A stretch of DNA of 64,000 nt from Zhengitettix transpicula. Taxonomy: Eukaryota; Arthropoda; Insecta; Orthoptera; Tetrigidae. Position 1 is the first letter of the stretch; the number at the start of each line of letters is the position of its first letter. The stretch is from contig CM073591.1 of NCBI GenBank assembly GCA_037074705.1, positions 38,792,587 to 38,856,586 of the forward strand. The letters run 5' to 3'. Position numbers and translations under genes: made by a program. The notes under the pieces are model-generated. The model did not search any database and was not told the origin of the DNA. It was given only the letters and a program-made list of their open reading frames with translations. Of this stretch, positions 1 through 10,906 are shown in pieces.

Positions 1-1653
1 CAAGGATAACAAATAGACTAAAAAAATAACCAATAAGTGTATTACAGCGTACGTGATAAGATACCATTTAAATATTACGTATTTTTTCGTTATGCTTCGA
101 TCCGGGCACTTGATAGGTACAGGGACCCGGTGTCACTGCACAGAGGAAGGAATCCTGTAGGGTGGACAAGTTAACGTTCTCCACATTGGTCTGATATAAC
201 GATGAGACAGTAACATGGTTCATGTTCTTGAAGTAACTGGGACAGTTAGAAAGACCGAAAATGGAACACTTGAAACTTTTACAGTGTGGTATTACAGAAT
301 TATGTATAGGATGAAATTAACAGGTTAAATAAGGTTGAAGAGGTTTAGAAAAAGTAGACGAGGGGAGAATTCTCGGAAGTGTCCTGAAAATAAGCAGAAG
401 AAAGTTAGTTTAGCTTATACTGAAGTTACGAATAGAATGTGGAAAACAGCGATCACTCCAAAACTCAAAATGAGAAATTTTATGAAATAAGAAATCCATT
501 ATATAAAATTTTCTATCTAAGGGAAAAGCAGTTTTTTCGCGGTCCGTTAGCGGCGTTCGCTGCTGCATATATATTTCGGGATATATTTGCTGATATCGCA
601 ACATTGCACGGATATTTCAGGAGCGTTCGCTGACTCGCCGTTTTAGACTTTTATGTCCGGCCGCCTAGTAATCGGCATATTTGCCGTGTTATTTCTGTGG
701 GTGGCGTGTTATTTTTATTATTTAGTGTGTGTGGGTGTGGCCTCCGTCCGTCGTGTCACCCGAGTTAATTGCCGCGTTGAATGTGGTTATGGCTTAGCAT
801 GTCTTGTCACTGTTGTGCGTGGCCATCCGAGGGACGGGTGAGCAAACTTTAGCCCCACCTTTTGCTATCCCATCATCAAAACTTCCGTAACTAGCTTATC
901 TTCGCCACCCCCTCCCCCGCAACCCTTAAACTTTCACAGGCCTTGTCATTCGCTCGCACTTGCAAATTTGCCTGTCGCCGATTTTTCTTTTTTACGAGAT
1001 CGAGTGGTGTATAGCTTAGCTAACAACGAGAATGCGGATTAAAAACTGTTGGAATATAGACATTAGCTTGGGCCTTGTCAAAGAATATCGAAGGCTACGA
1101 GGGACGATCCACGATTCTAAACAGTTTATTCTTCGCACAGTAAATAAATTTGGGGAATAAAACAGCTTTGCAGCTAAAATGTTGATCAATTTTCCTAGAA
1201 TCTCGATATCTTTACAAATAGAAACGAAATAGTGCTAATCCTGAAAACAATGTAGTGATGTTTACTGTTTTCTTTCCCTTGAGGCAAATGATGTCAAGTG
1301 CAGTCTAATTAACGTTTACTATCGTGGCTCCATTTTTTTTACACCTTTTCCAGTCTTATTCTCTCTTTGGTCCAAAACATTTTTTATTTTAATCCTTTCC
1401 TTGTCTCTTAAATCTTACTCTATGTATGTAATACCTACTAGGTCTTACTGAATCTTAGGAATAAAAATAATTATTATAAATGCTGCTATTTACTAAATGT
1501 GGGACTTTTCGCTCCGTATTCTTTTTATCGTAAGAATTCGTCGTTTCTAAAACGGCTACTACTAGACCAAAGACTATCATCGATCTAAAAACAAAAATGA
1601 TCTTTGAAGATTGTAATATTTAACTGGGACATAAATTATTAGATTTCAACAGC
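1..1653. other. AT-rich non-coding stretch
   Basis: No gene or repeat could be recognised. Open frames here are short (about 64 codons or fewer) and match nothing I know. The part around 540-960 is somewhat richer in G and C than its surroundings. Confidence 0.5.
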
Positions 1654-1749
1654 ATTAAAATTCGAAAATATTTACCATATTTAATTAAAGCGGAACACAG
1701 AATTAAAAGCCGAAAATATTTACCATATTTAATTTAAACGGAACACATA
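1654..1749. repeat. Tandem duplication, two 48 bp units
   Basis: Two adjacent copies (1654-1701 and 1702-1749) share the core CGAAAATATTTACCATATTT followed by a GGAACACA block. They differ at only a few positions, so this looks like a simple local duplication. Confidence 0.85.
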
Positions 1750-2475
1750 TATTTAACTCTACATTCTTGTCGTTCTAGGTGGGTACTTTCTGTCAATATT
1801 AATACTAATCATAGAAATCCACATCTTTCATAATCAGTAAATTGATTATGTGGCAAATTGAATGGAAATCGTTAATTCCCCACTTTCGACGTATACTCTT
1901 TTCTCTTATATATTGACTATATACTCCTCGCCCTTCACCTATCGCCCACTCCTGAATCATTTGTTGTTGTTCAGAGAGCACTTTCATCGTCACTTTTCTT
2001 TCCGATCATGGTTTGATTTCGCTATCTCCTTGGAACATTGCAGTTCGTGAATTTTAGAGATAATTCATATTTCTTTTACTTTGGTTTCTGCAGGCCAATG
2101 ACTTATTTTACCCTCGTCCCAACTTCCGCTATTCTCCGAAAGAGACTGAGGTTAGGCGTACACGAAAACTTTTCTCCAATGAAGGAACAATGAGAAATGA
2201 GCGTAGTTTACAAGCTATTCACTGGTTGCCACGTGAAGCGGCGCTCATCGACAAACGACATACACAGAGAGCACAGTACCGTCGTTTCCTCAATCAAGGA
2301 ATCAATGTTCTGTGATCAGTTTGTGTACGTAGGCCATTCTTGCTGTGCTTCACCTGTGGTGTGTGACAGCACTGTGCGGTATATTTGTATAATTGTGTTT
2401 TTCATTTCTATGTTATATTATTCCAATTGAAATTTTAATGACAATTACTCTTTGTATATTTTATTATCATGTAGA
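1750..2475. other. Non-coding stretch, nothing recognised
   Basis: Mixed-composition sequence with only short chance open frames; no motif of a known gene or element is visible. Confidence 0.45.
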
Positions 2476-2745
2476 AGTGAATATTTTATTTAATTTACTA
2501 TAATTCTTTCACTCCCGATTTATTAGTCAAAAATTAAACATTTGTACTAAATTTTTCTCTAGTATTTATAGAAAATTAAGTAATTCAAGGGTATTTTCGC
2601 TATAAACTATAATCATCTTTTTAATTAAAATTAGCCGAAAGTTTCTTCAATTTTGAATAAATAGTTGTGAAAAATTTAGTACAAATGTTTAATTTTTGAC
2701 TGATAAACCGTGGCTGAAAGAATTATATTATTAAATAAAAACCTA
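2476..2745. repeat. Foldback (MITE-like) inverted repeat
   Basis: The left arm (about 2479-2567) and right arm (about 2672-2742) are reverse complements over a long stretch centred on TCAAAAATTAAACATTTGTA. The outer ends (TAATTCTTTCA and TGAAAGAATTA) also pair. The roughly 100 bp between the arms does not pair well. There is no coding potential, so it fits a non-autonomous foldback or MITE. The superfamily cannot be assigned because I could not define clean target-site duplications. Confidence 0.75.
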
Positions 2746-2759
2746 TATTTACTTAAATT

Positions 2760-3917
2760 GAATTATTTACAACCCTTCTCCAAATGACAAAACTAGAAAT
2801 TAAATATCGAAGAGCGAAGAGCTATCCCGGTGTAGTTGTAGAAAAAGTTCTCGGGTTTCCACACGGGTACAACTTCTGACGACCAGCAGCTCTGTCGCCA
2901 TCTTCTAGTCGTCTAGTGGTAATTAGTTGTTTCGTCAGCATTTCTCGAGCTCCGTGCATCATATTCTCTTCTATAACGGTTCGATGAAGCTGTCAAATGT
3001 ATTTTCGCTTAGGTTTCCCCATTATAGACTAAGGTTTGTTCGGTGTGTTGAACCACCTTGAACTCTGGCCGGGCGCATTTACATAACTGTCGCGGTCCAA
3101 GCCGTTTCTTCTCCTCCTTCGTTTCGCCATTTCCATGCAGATTGGAGCCGTTCTTTTCTCAAGTCTTCCCAAGGCAGAAATCTTGCGTTACCATACTTAA
3201 TTACTGCCACCCGAACTGCCTGGGAAAGTGGTATGAAACTCAGGATAAAAGTCACGATAACTCAGGAATGAAAAGGAAACTTGTTTAAACCTTACCTTTT
3301 CCAATCATCACTGTCAGATTTTAGTATGGTTTCTCAGACGTCCACTTGTGCCAGTAGATTGCTGAAGTGGTGTTCTTTTTTTAAAAAAAAAAATCCCTTG
3401 TGGGTATAAGTACTATTACAGTACGTAGGTTGTATGTTGGGAGGTAGGAACCACTCTCCCGATATCGTCTTGTTCCTCAAGTGCTCGGCTTGGCTTCGCT
3501 CGCCTTGGCTCGGCTTCTTAATTAAAGATGGCCCGGCCCGTAATTATGGCACGCCTTGTACCAGAGTGGGACAGATTAAACGGCTGCCGGGACACATCTG
3601 CATTATCTGTGCTCTGCTCCGCCCTTAAATAGTGATTGCGAATATTCTCTTGCAAGACACTAAACCTTGAGGAGCGAGGGAAAGGAAACTCCGCTGCAAG
3701 ATGCCCGATCACCACCCTCTTAACGGGTAAAACGTGTGTGATTCATGTGCTCGCTACTTACAGCTTCCTCGTTTCACTTTTTTGAAATAAATTGAAACCA
3801 CGCAGCAGTGAGTTCCAGGGTTCCAATCCCGATTCGTTAATGATTAGTGAAAATCAAAGCATTTACGAGAATAATACTCAGGAAAATAGAGTTTTGAAAT
3901 GATAGATTAAGTAAAAT
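2760..3917. other. Non-coding stretch with GC-richer islands
   Basis: The islands at about 2820-3000 and 3430-3700 stand out from the AT-rich background but contain no recognisable coding sequence. They could be conserved regulatory DNA, which only comparison with related genomes could show. Confidence 0.35.
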
Positions 3918-3932
3918 AATAATAATAATAAT
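3918..3932. repeat. (TAA)n microsatellite
   Basis: A short run of ATAATAATA directly precedes the reverse transcriptase fragment that starts near 3936. Confidence 0.8.
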
Positions 3933-3935
3933 TGA

Positions 3936-4110
3936 ATGTTGACACAGAATTAGCGTTTGTGGGTCTGGAAAAAGCCTTCCATACTGTAAATGAATGTAAA
4001 ATGTTTCGCATTTTGAATAACACGGACGGAATTACAGATGGAAAAGATTCATGTACAGCTTCCACCGGGAAAAATAATATGAGAAGAGGAATACAGAAAA
4101 CTTATGATTA
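3936..4110 (+). pseudogene. Non-LTR retrotransposon reverse transcriptase fragment
   Basis: One frame from about 3940 reads ELAFVGLEKAFHTVNECKMF. This resembles the reverse transcriptase block in which a catalytic aspartate lies in the pattern F-x-D-x-x-K-A-F-D of RTE/CR1-like elements. Here the aspartates at those places are replaced by G and H, so the copy is dead. About 40 codons later RRGIQKTYD resembles the R-G-x-R-Q-G motif that follows in the family. It is short and frameshifted. The fragment at the right end of the window belongs to the same broad kind of element. A chance match is possible because so little is left. Confidence 0.55.
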
Positions 4111-4269
4111 AAGGGTCTACCATCAGTGTGGGAACTCGATGGCAACGTTGCTTGAAATGTGGGCGTTATTCTCTGACAGGATTGATCATCAGTGTTTGGA
4201 AAATCATCATGCAGAGATTCACAATTCAACAGCTTTGACTCATAAAACGGTATTCGAGCTCGCTGCGAC

Positions 4270-4530
4270 TGAGAGGCAAATGTTGACGTGATTAATAATC
4301 TCTTCCAACAGGACGGTGCCGCATGTCACACATCGTGCGAGATTATGGCATGGTTGCACAAAGACTTTCCTGGAAGGGTTATTTCAGGGAATGGTGACAC
4401 GAGATTGCCGTATTGGTCGTTCACTCCCACAGACTTCTACCTATGGTGTAATTTGGCCACAAACGACCCATGACACCCAAGAATACACAAAAAGCGCCAT
4501 TCACACATTCTCATATGATATATGAGAAAG
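4270..4530 (+). pseudogene. Mariner/Tc1-like transposase fragment (DDE domain)
   Basis: The frame from 4288 contains NLFQQDGAACHTS, then FPGRVISGNGD and PTDFYLW. This is the middle-to-late DDE/D catalytic region of mariner-like transposases found in many insect genomes, where Q-Q-D-G-A holds the second catalytic aspartate and L-D-F-F-L-W the third. The leucine before the third aspartate is changed to T, the W-P-P-R-S block is degraded to LPYWSF, and the frame breaks soon after DFYLW, with a similar sequence continuing in another frame. No terminal inverted repeats were found, so this is a truncated, inactive copy. It would cut and paste DNA if complete. Confidence 0.75.
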
Positions 4531-6504
4531 AATCGATTCAAGTAAACTAATCAGAGGATGATTTATTTTTTTTCTATACGTAAATATTAATGTTACCTTT
4601 TTACGTGTAGTATAGAAATATTGATTATTACCTTCTGCATTTATTGGGTCGCCATTTAAAGTCTTGACACACTTATTGGTTTATTGAATTATATTTATTA
4701 TCAATTTATGTTGAATAATTTCAATAATTACCCAAAATACGTCTCGAGCGAATTCCGTCGTTGAGACTCAATTTATCGGTAGTTGCGAACGCGAAAATTG
4801 ATATTGGTTCTTTTCCAATCGAATGGAATAAATTGTACGTTTTGGGGAACAAGGATCAACGAAGGAGCTAAGTAGACATCAAAGATAGATTTAACAAACT
4901 CTTCGACTTCAGATTACTTTGAGACAGTTTTCTATAAATGTGTGTCAATAGTACAGGAAAATTAAAAGTGGAATAAAAAATTCGAATATTTTGAAATCTT
5001 AGAGAAAAATGTTAAAAAATTAAATCTACAGAAATACTAGTTTTAGGAAATATATAAGAATTTTTGGTAAATCTAAACTCGGTAATTTGAAACATGCTTG
5101 TAATCCCTAGCTCAGAGACTTTTCTTCTATTTCGTCAGGTTCTTGTTATGATGAATATTTCACTCGCCATCCGTATAGTTTCATAATAGCTTCAAAATTA
5201 CCTTTTTATTAGCTCTAGATCTGTTTTTGAAAATTAATATTTCTCGTAAGTCGTTTACTTATAATTACGCATGATTCTGTGACGGAATTATAGGTGTGTG
5301 TAATGTATGGACAGTCAGGTGGTTAGGTTTATGATGAACGCGGGAATAATCACCTTTTTATGCAAGGTTTTCCCCGTTCTCATTTAACCTGTGTGGAGAT
5401 AGAGAGAAGAGCGAGGTTCATCCCTTCGCTTTACCTCGGGGCCATTCTTATTTCAGGGCCCTACCCTTCTTTCGGTATTTACTCTGGGGGATAATCAAAT
5501 GTAGTTTGCATACGAATCGCATCAGTGAGCCTATGGTGGACGATAAAGGGGTACGGCCATATCTTCAATGCATGTTGGATTCTAGTTTTAATCGCAGCAG
5601 CCTCCACCTCCTCCTCTCTTCCTTATATCTGCAATACGGATAATGGCTATTACTTGGAACAAAAGATAATTGCAAGGGGACCAAGAATTACGGGCCACGG
5701 CTTGAAAAATAAATATACCTTCGTATGTAGTTAGTTATCTCCGGTGCTTGGGACATTATTCAGCTCACAACACAAGAAACCGAATCAAATAAACTACTAC
5801 TATACTAAGCCCTTTTTATCTTCCGGGCTTGAATCAACTAAACTGCTTTCCCTCTCGCGTAATTACTGTTTCCGACTCGTTTTCTCCCTTTTTAGTCGAG
5901 TCGAAACAAAATTCAATTGATTTCCAGAAGACGAGCTGCACAAGACGGCTCCAAGACAGCATTCGTGGTAACAAATTGATTAAGTCTCTATAAAGCCGAG
6001 AAAATTTAATCTCTGTCCTTAAATTAATTCTGGTATTTTGTGCAATAAAATCGGAGTCGGCGGAAGCTTCATTAAGGTTACAAACTTTAAAGTGTAACGG
6101 GTTCAAGTTAAAAATATTTACCTAATATAATTGACTGCGCCGCAACAAAAACCATCACAATTTGAAGATCGCATCACTTAAGATCTTTCTAATGAATATT
6201 TAAAAGTCAGACTGCGCGTAGTTATTAAACCAAGTCGAGTAAGATATTCGATAATATAGAATTACATTTACGTATTTCTAAAGTATAAGCGCATTTTTTT
6301 TTCCGAATTTGATTGCAATATTTACGTTATCTACAATTATTAAACGTAATTGATTGGAATTGTTATTGCTATTGAAGGCTGTGTTTATCAATAAGAATAC
6401 AAGATTTAATAATCAATGACCCAATATATCAGCTAATTCAACCTAAGTGATATGCAAGCTTCTTCCATTTTACTTCTACATAGTATTTACATATTTTTAT
6501 ATTT
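4531..6504. other. Non-coding stretch, nothing recognised
   Basis: Mostly AT-rich DNA with slightly GC-richer parts near 5380-5700. Open frames of up to 90 codons (for example - strand 5834-6106) show no family signature. Confidence 0.45.
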
Positions 6505-6740
6505 AGCTACGTTGCCATCGTCAGGTGGTTCAAAAACGCAAGAGCTGTAAGAACGACACACAACAACACAAACCAGTTGACGAATTAAAAGACTGGATTG
6601 TTTGGTGTGTCGTTCTTATGGCTCTTGCGTGTTTCAACCACCTGACGAAAGCAACAACGATTGCAGAAACGTTGTTATTTAATCAGCATTTATTTTTTTC
6701 TGTTGTTTGGCTATTTATTTGTCTAATTAACATATACTTT
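6505..6740 (+). mobile_element. PLE-like terminal repeat as a foldback (locus F)
   Basis: Two inverted arms (about 6518-6573 and 6594-6645) carry GGTGGTT, CGCAAGAGC and AGAACGACACAC and their complements around a short loop. The right arm continues into CTGACGA, a GCAA/TTGC hairpin and GAAACGTTGTT (6642-6674), the hammerhead-like signature seen in the other PLE loci here. About 28 nt later comes TCTGTTGTTTGGCT (6699-6712), which resembles the TGTCTGTATTGGCT block of family C. The left arm keeps CTGACGA (- strand, 6518-6524) but then breaks down. There is no coding sequence. Assignment to Penelope-like elements is by this shared structure, not by protein. Confidence 0.55.
6642..6674 (+). ncRNA. 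Hammerhead-ribozyme-like core (locus F)
   Basis: CTGACGA matches the invariant CUGANGA. GCAA (6651-6654) and TTGC (6661-6664) can form stem II around a 6 nt loop, and GAAAC follows. GAAACGTTGTT allows a 2 bp stem III (A-U, C-G) with a 3 nt loop and U at the cleavage position. A closing stem I could not be found, because the base before CUGA is C and the base after the cleavage site is A. It is therefore a candidate only, possibly a relic. Confidence 0.4.
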
Positions 6741-6744
6741 TAAC

Positions 6745-7725
6745 ACATATATTTAATAATTTCAATATTATATTTGTATACAAGTAACTATACGTAAGTT
6801 CAATGACATTGAATATTTTCCTCATTCCAAATTTGATTTTATATTATTGTCTGGCATTAAGAATCCTATTATTTACCCTAGTTACGCCTATCGATGTTAC
6901 TGCATTGTCATGACATTATATAATATATCGTTTACTCTACGGATTCGTTTGACTTGGCCATTGACTTGGCCTGTTTAATTATTAGTCCTACCTAAAGCAA
7001 GCAATTTCCAACACTCACGATGGAAATGGTAATGCAGAAGTATTTTCCAATGTAAGTTCATCTTTTCCGTCAGTTTAGCATCCGACACTTTTCCCGAAAT
7101 TTTGATGTGTTAGCCGATATTCGGTTAATGTGGATTGTACATATTTGCCTCAAATTCTTGAATGAGATTTGTCAGAATTATAATAACGGTAATATTAATA
7201 TATATAAAATCTAATCAAATGATAAATAAACTGTTCATATATAATTAAATATACATATATGTCAATAGCACTCGCTTCAGAAATGGAAATAATTGGCGAT
7301 AAACGAATGTTGTTGTATCGAGTTGTTTACCGGTGACGTTTATGCAAGAGTACGAATATACAATTCATGGAGGCTTTTTAGTTACCTAGATGACTGTAAA
7401 CTCACAAGACACGTTCTGGATTTGCACGTGGCAAGAGAACGGATGCTCTTTAGTCTTAATCTCGGTTTATTGGACAAAGTGAAGGAAACGTTAGTTGTTG
7501 TGGTGGTAGTTCGGAGGAATCATTACCGTCTCGAGGATATGAGCATGGGCTCGCAATTCGTCGCCAAGGTTTGCCTTGCCTTTCTGAGGTGGGCTGGATT
7601 TTTCATTGATTTTTATTAATGACGAAATGGATTTGAATTTTTTTTTATTAATTATATAGCACGATGTTAGACTTGCGAGCTACCTGCAAAAGACATGTAA
7701 TATTTGATTTAAATACCTGGCGAGT
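6745..7725. other. AT-rich non-coding stretch
   Basis: No element was recognised. A 108-codon + strand frame at 7293-7619 has a run of valines from a GTT/GTG-rich tract and no family signature; I regard it as chance. Confidence 0.45.
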
Positions 7726-7727
7726 TA

Positions 7728-7971
7728 CTCCTCTCCCACTATCGGAAGGGCGTGGGACAAGTACCCAATGCCCGACCTACCTGATGCAGGTTTTTCCAGG
7801 GGTTTCCCTGCATTTCCTTAGGCGAATTCCGGGTAAGATCCTTAAAATATAGCCCGGGGCTCTAGTTAACCCTTGGCTACCTTCCTCTACCCTTCCGCAT
7901 CCCCTCTTTCAAATCCCTTCCTATGCTATTAAAAGGGAGTTGCCCTCATGTAGCCTGTTGCCATAAAAAAA
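7728..7971 (+). repeat. Family B repeat, copy 1 (3' half)
   Basis: The copy shares with four other places in the window the string CGGAAGGGCGTGGGACAAGT, then CCTACCTGATGCAGG, the GTTAACCCTTGGCTACCTTC block, CTATTAAAAGGGAGTTGCC and CATGTAGCCTGTT, and it ends in an A run. The start is truncated compared with the copies at 56.3 and 61.35 kb. It also lacks the short ATGTGGATTAC segment before CATGTAGCC. The family is unknown to me. Confidence 0.85.
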
Positions 7972-8459
7972 TGCCTCTATCAAATCTCGGGCAAGAATGA
8001 TTTAGGTTTCTCTGAACAAACAGATTTTAACCAAGAAAGAAACTTGCCCCGGTATTGTGCCCATCCCCTTGTAATTGCATGGACCCTCTTTCTTGGAAAC
8101 CATCCCTAATCAGGCCTGTTGTATGCGGAAACAGAAAATAATTACCAGAAAATCGTTTTATTCCTCACAGATCATTTTAAACATTGCTTATATTTTCATT
8201 TAACATTAATCAAATTTGAGGATGTCAAACTACTCGGAATTTGTCAAAATACAAACCAGGGAAAACGCAAATCAAGGTAGCTGGATGACGATTCCAACCA
8301 ATGCGAAACCCCGAATCTTACTATTTAGTTGGTCATAACTTCATTTACTCAAGTTCATAAATGTTCATCTATTTTGTTCCGGACCTGCGTCTTGACATTT
8401 AATCGGAATGAGTCTCATATTTTTTAAATAAATAAATGTTGACTACTATCAGTTAAAGT
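7972..8459. other. Non-coding stretch, nothing recognised
   Basis: Mixed-composition DNA after the A-rich end of the family B copy; no gene or element could be assigned. Confidence 0.4.
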
Positions 8460-9230
8460 GAAGTCGGGCTGTACTTGCGATTTTTTTTGGCGACTTTGGT
8501 TTCATTCGCCAATTATGCTGATGACACGCCAGTAAGCCTGATCTGAACTCTATATATTCACTTATTTAGATGACATATCCACGTTACACACACAAAGACG
8601 AGATTCATGCAAACCGGGGGCCGATGAAAGGGACATTATTTCGGTGTCATTGTTGCGGGGTGCGAACCGAAGCAGGTGTCTTCTTTCATTTCATTCCAGG
8701 AGACATGATGAACGCCCCAATTTGAGGCAGACCGTGAGTTGCGACCCATGACCACGCGACGCACGACATTGTCTACACGCAGAAGCAGCAAAAGCAGCAG
8801 CTGTCGCGAAATCGAGGCCCGAAGCCCGACACAATACACGGCGTTAATGAGTCGCAGAACCCGGCAAGAAGTGGGAGGGGAGTCTGCAGGATTACACTCT
8901 ATATTAACACAGGGGCTGGGGTGGGCGCCTCCAAGGTGATGCATAAATACCACGCGATTATTGCAGCTAGTAATTACTGAGCGTCTTCCCTTTCTTGCGC
9001 GATCAAAACAGCCCGGCAAGTGTGCGCCTTGCCTAAATTATCAAGACGCAGGGATGGGCCAGGGCGTAGCTGCAAAATGAGGGAAAGGGAGGAGGAGGAG
9101 TGCTTCGAGGACTCCTCGACACCCTCCAAAAAAGTGAAATCACACGGTGACGCCCACGACAACATAATTAAAACTAAAGACTCCACGCAACTTACGAAGA
9201 AGAAACGAAAACTACCTTAACTTACAGCAT
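8460..9230. other. GC-richer block with unassigned open frames
   Basis: This block is clearly richer in G and C than its flanks, with CpG-containing stretches. It holds a 127-codon frame on the - strand (8636-9019) and a 66-codon, lysine- and arginine-rich frame on the + strand (9020-9220, containing STPSKKVKS). Neither matches a family I know, and neither has a convincing splice-site pair. It could be an unrecognised exon or regulatory DNA. Confidence 0.3.
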
Positions 9231-10486
9231 AAAGTAAGCATATAGTTTGCAGTAAACTGAAAGACACGTCTTAGCTCTTAGTCTCCAAATGAACTGCTCA
9301 TTTTCATGTACTGCTTTTACAACTATAAAACTATTTCTTTGTTAAGACATACAAATAGACCAAATAAATCAAAGATTTTTCAGTGACGCAAACTTTGTCT
9401 TCCTCCTTTTAACATTCTACGTTTTTCAAGAGGAAGCTAAATCCTTAGAGATTTTCAAAATACCCGTTTCTGCGTGCGTAAAATACAAGGTTTTTCTTAA
9501 TTTATTAGATTGAAATGACAGTCAAGTAAGAAAATTAATAATATATATTCCACAAATGAAGGTATCAGGGGAGAACGTTCAATATTCTAGGAAATTATTT
9601 GTGGTGTATTAGGTATTTGAATCTCAATGAAGTCGTTCAAGGAATGACTCAGAAGTGTAGTGGACGACATAAAGAAGATAAACATACTGTGGACGAGATA
9701 GATTCAGAGAATAGATCGGATAGATAAACGCGAAGATAGGAGAATGAACTCACAGAATCAATGCGTCATTTAATAGGTGTAACAGGAAATTAATTAAATA
9801 TAACTGTGAATTGTGGGGTTAGGATTGAGAGAAATACTCGTGGTTTATGAACCAACAAAACATAACGTAGTAACAAATTACTCTCTTAAGTTTTAAAATT
9901 TATGGAACTTTCGTGTGATATATATTTGTTTTTATTGTTGTATAATCCCATTTAATGTCATTGTATGTGATTTTTTTGTCTGGTACGATTTAATATTTTA
10001 GACGACTTTCGATGATGATGTTTCATCCCATTACATATTTTCCACGCGGTAATAGTACACACCCTTCCTGTTATATTTGTATAAAATGAGAGATATTAAC
10101 GAGAAAATTGAGTGTGTGAATGTGCGTGCCGGGAAAATTGTTGGTCGGGCCGAGCATTGAAGACGAAAAGTGTCGCCGTTTAAGTAATGACCTCGATATT
10201 TCTCCCCCATTCAGGGTATGGTCCTCTAAAGTTCCATTCCTTACGGAAAATAATGCAGGACTCGTTTGGAAATATTGCTGCCAGTTTCAGTACGAGGGAT
10301 ATACAATTTTCCATTTCCATCCGTAAAACATTTTCATGACGTTCTTGATGTAGGATTTTTCGAAATTGTAAGTTGTTTGCGAATAACGATTGTCAAAGTA
10401 TATCCGCATTAAAGTATTGGCGACATTATTTATTAAAACATTTCAATGTTACAGCACCGCACAAACAGATGACGTGAGTGTGTAAC
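9231..10486. other. AT-rich non-coding stretch
   Basis: No gene, repeat or element was recognised. Confidence 0.45.
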
Positions 10487-10900
10487 AGTGGTCTGTTTTT
10501 GTAAACAGACAATTCAACAAATACACTAATTGGAGAAAAAAATATAAAAACGAAAACCAATGCTAATAGGGATAAAGGAAAAAGCCTTACCAGCCTGTTT
10601 TTCCTCGCTTTTTATTCGACCCCCCCCCCCCCCCATCTGGGAAAGTGTCATCCCATTTATCGACGTGTTCTATGCTTTTAAGTTGTTTTCGACCAATTCT
10701 GGGTTTCCGGTCGTTGGAACAAACCATTATTTTTAAATATCTAAAAAAAATTGCGGTGGTGGACATTTTGCATCTGCTTTTAGGTCCAATTTGTAATTTT
10801 TGTTGGCCAAATTATAAAAGAGGTACTCGATCATACAACACCTGAAATCTTCCTTGTCAATCCTTCTTATCAAAACAATTTCTATTACTAAAATAATAAA
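10487..10900 (+). repeat. Family A repeat, first copy of a tandem pair
   Basis: This unit runs from AACAGTGGTCTGTTTT to TCAAAACAATTTCTATT. It is repeated next door in two pieces (10907-11022 and 11714-12022). Shared landmarks are AAAACCAATGCTAATAGGG, GGGTTTCCGGTCGTTGGAAC and GAGGTACTCGATCATACAAC. It contains no coding sequence I recognise and its family is unknown. Confidence 0.9.
10620..10634. repeat. Poly-C tract, 15 bases
   Basis: An uninterrupted run of C inside the first family A copy. The second copy has only a short CCCCCAC at the matching place (near 11766), so the run expanded after duplication or was lost there. Confidence 0.95.
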
Positions 10901-10906
10901 TTTGTC

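Noticed and set aside
3790..3830. tRNA-like GGTTCCAATCCCG string
   Set aside because: Only three pairs of a T stem form and no other tRNA part is present.
8636..9220. 127-codon - strand frame and 66-codon basic + strand frame in a GC-rich block
   Set aside because: GC-rich composition lengthens chance frames, and neither shows a recognisable domain or splice pair.
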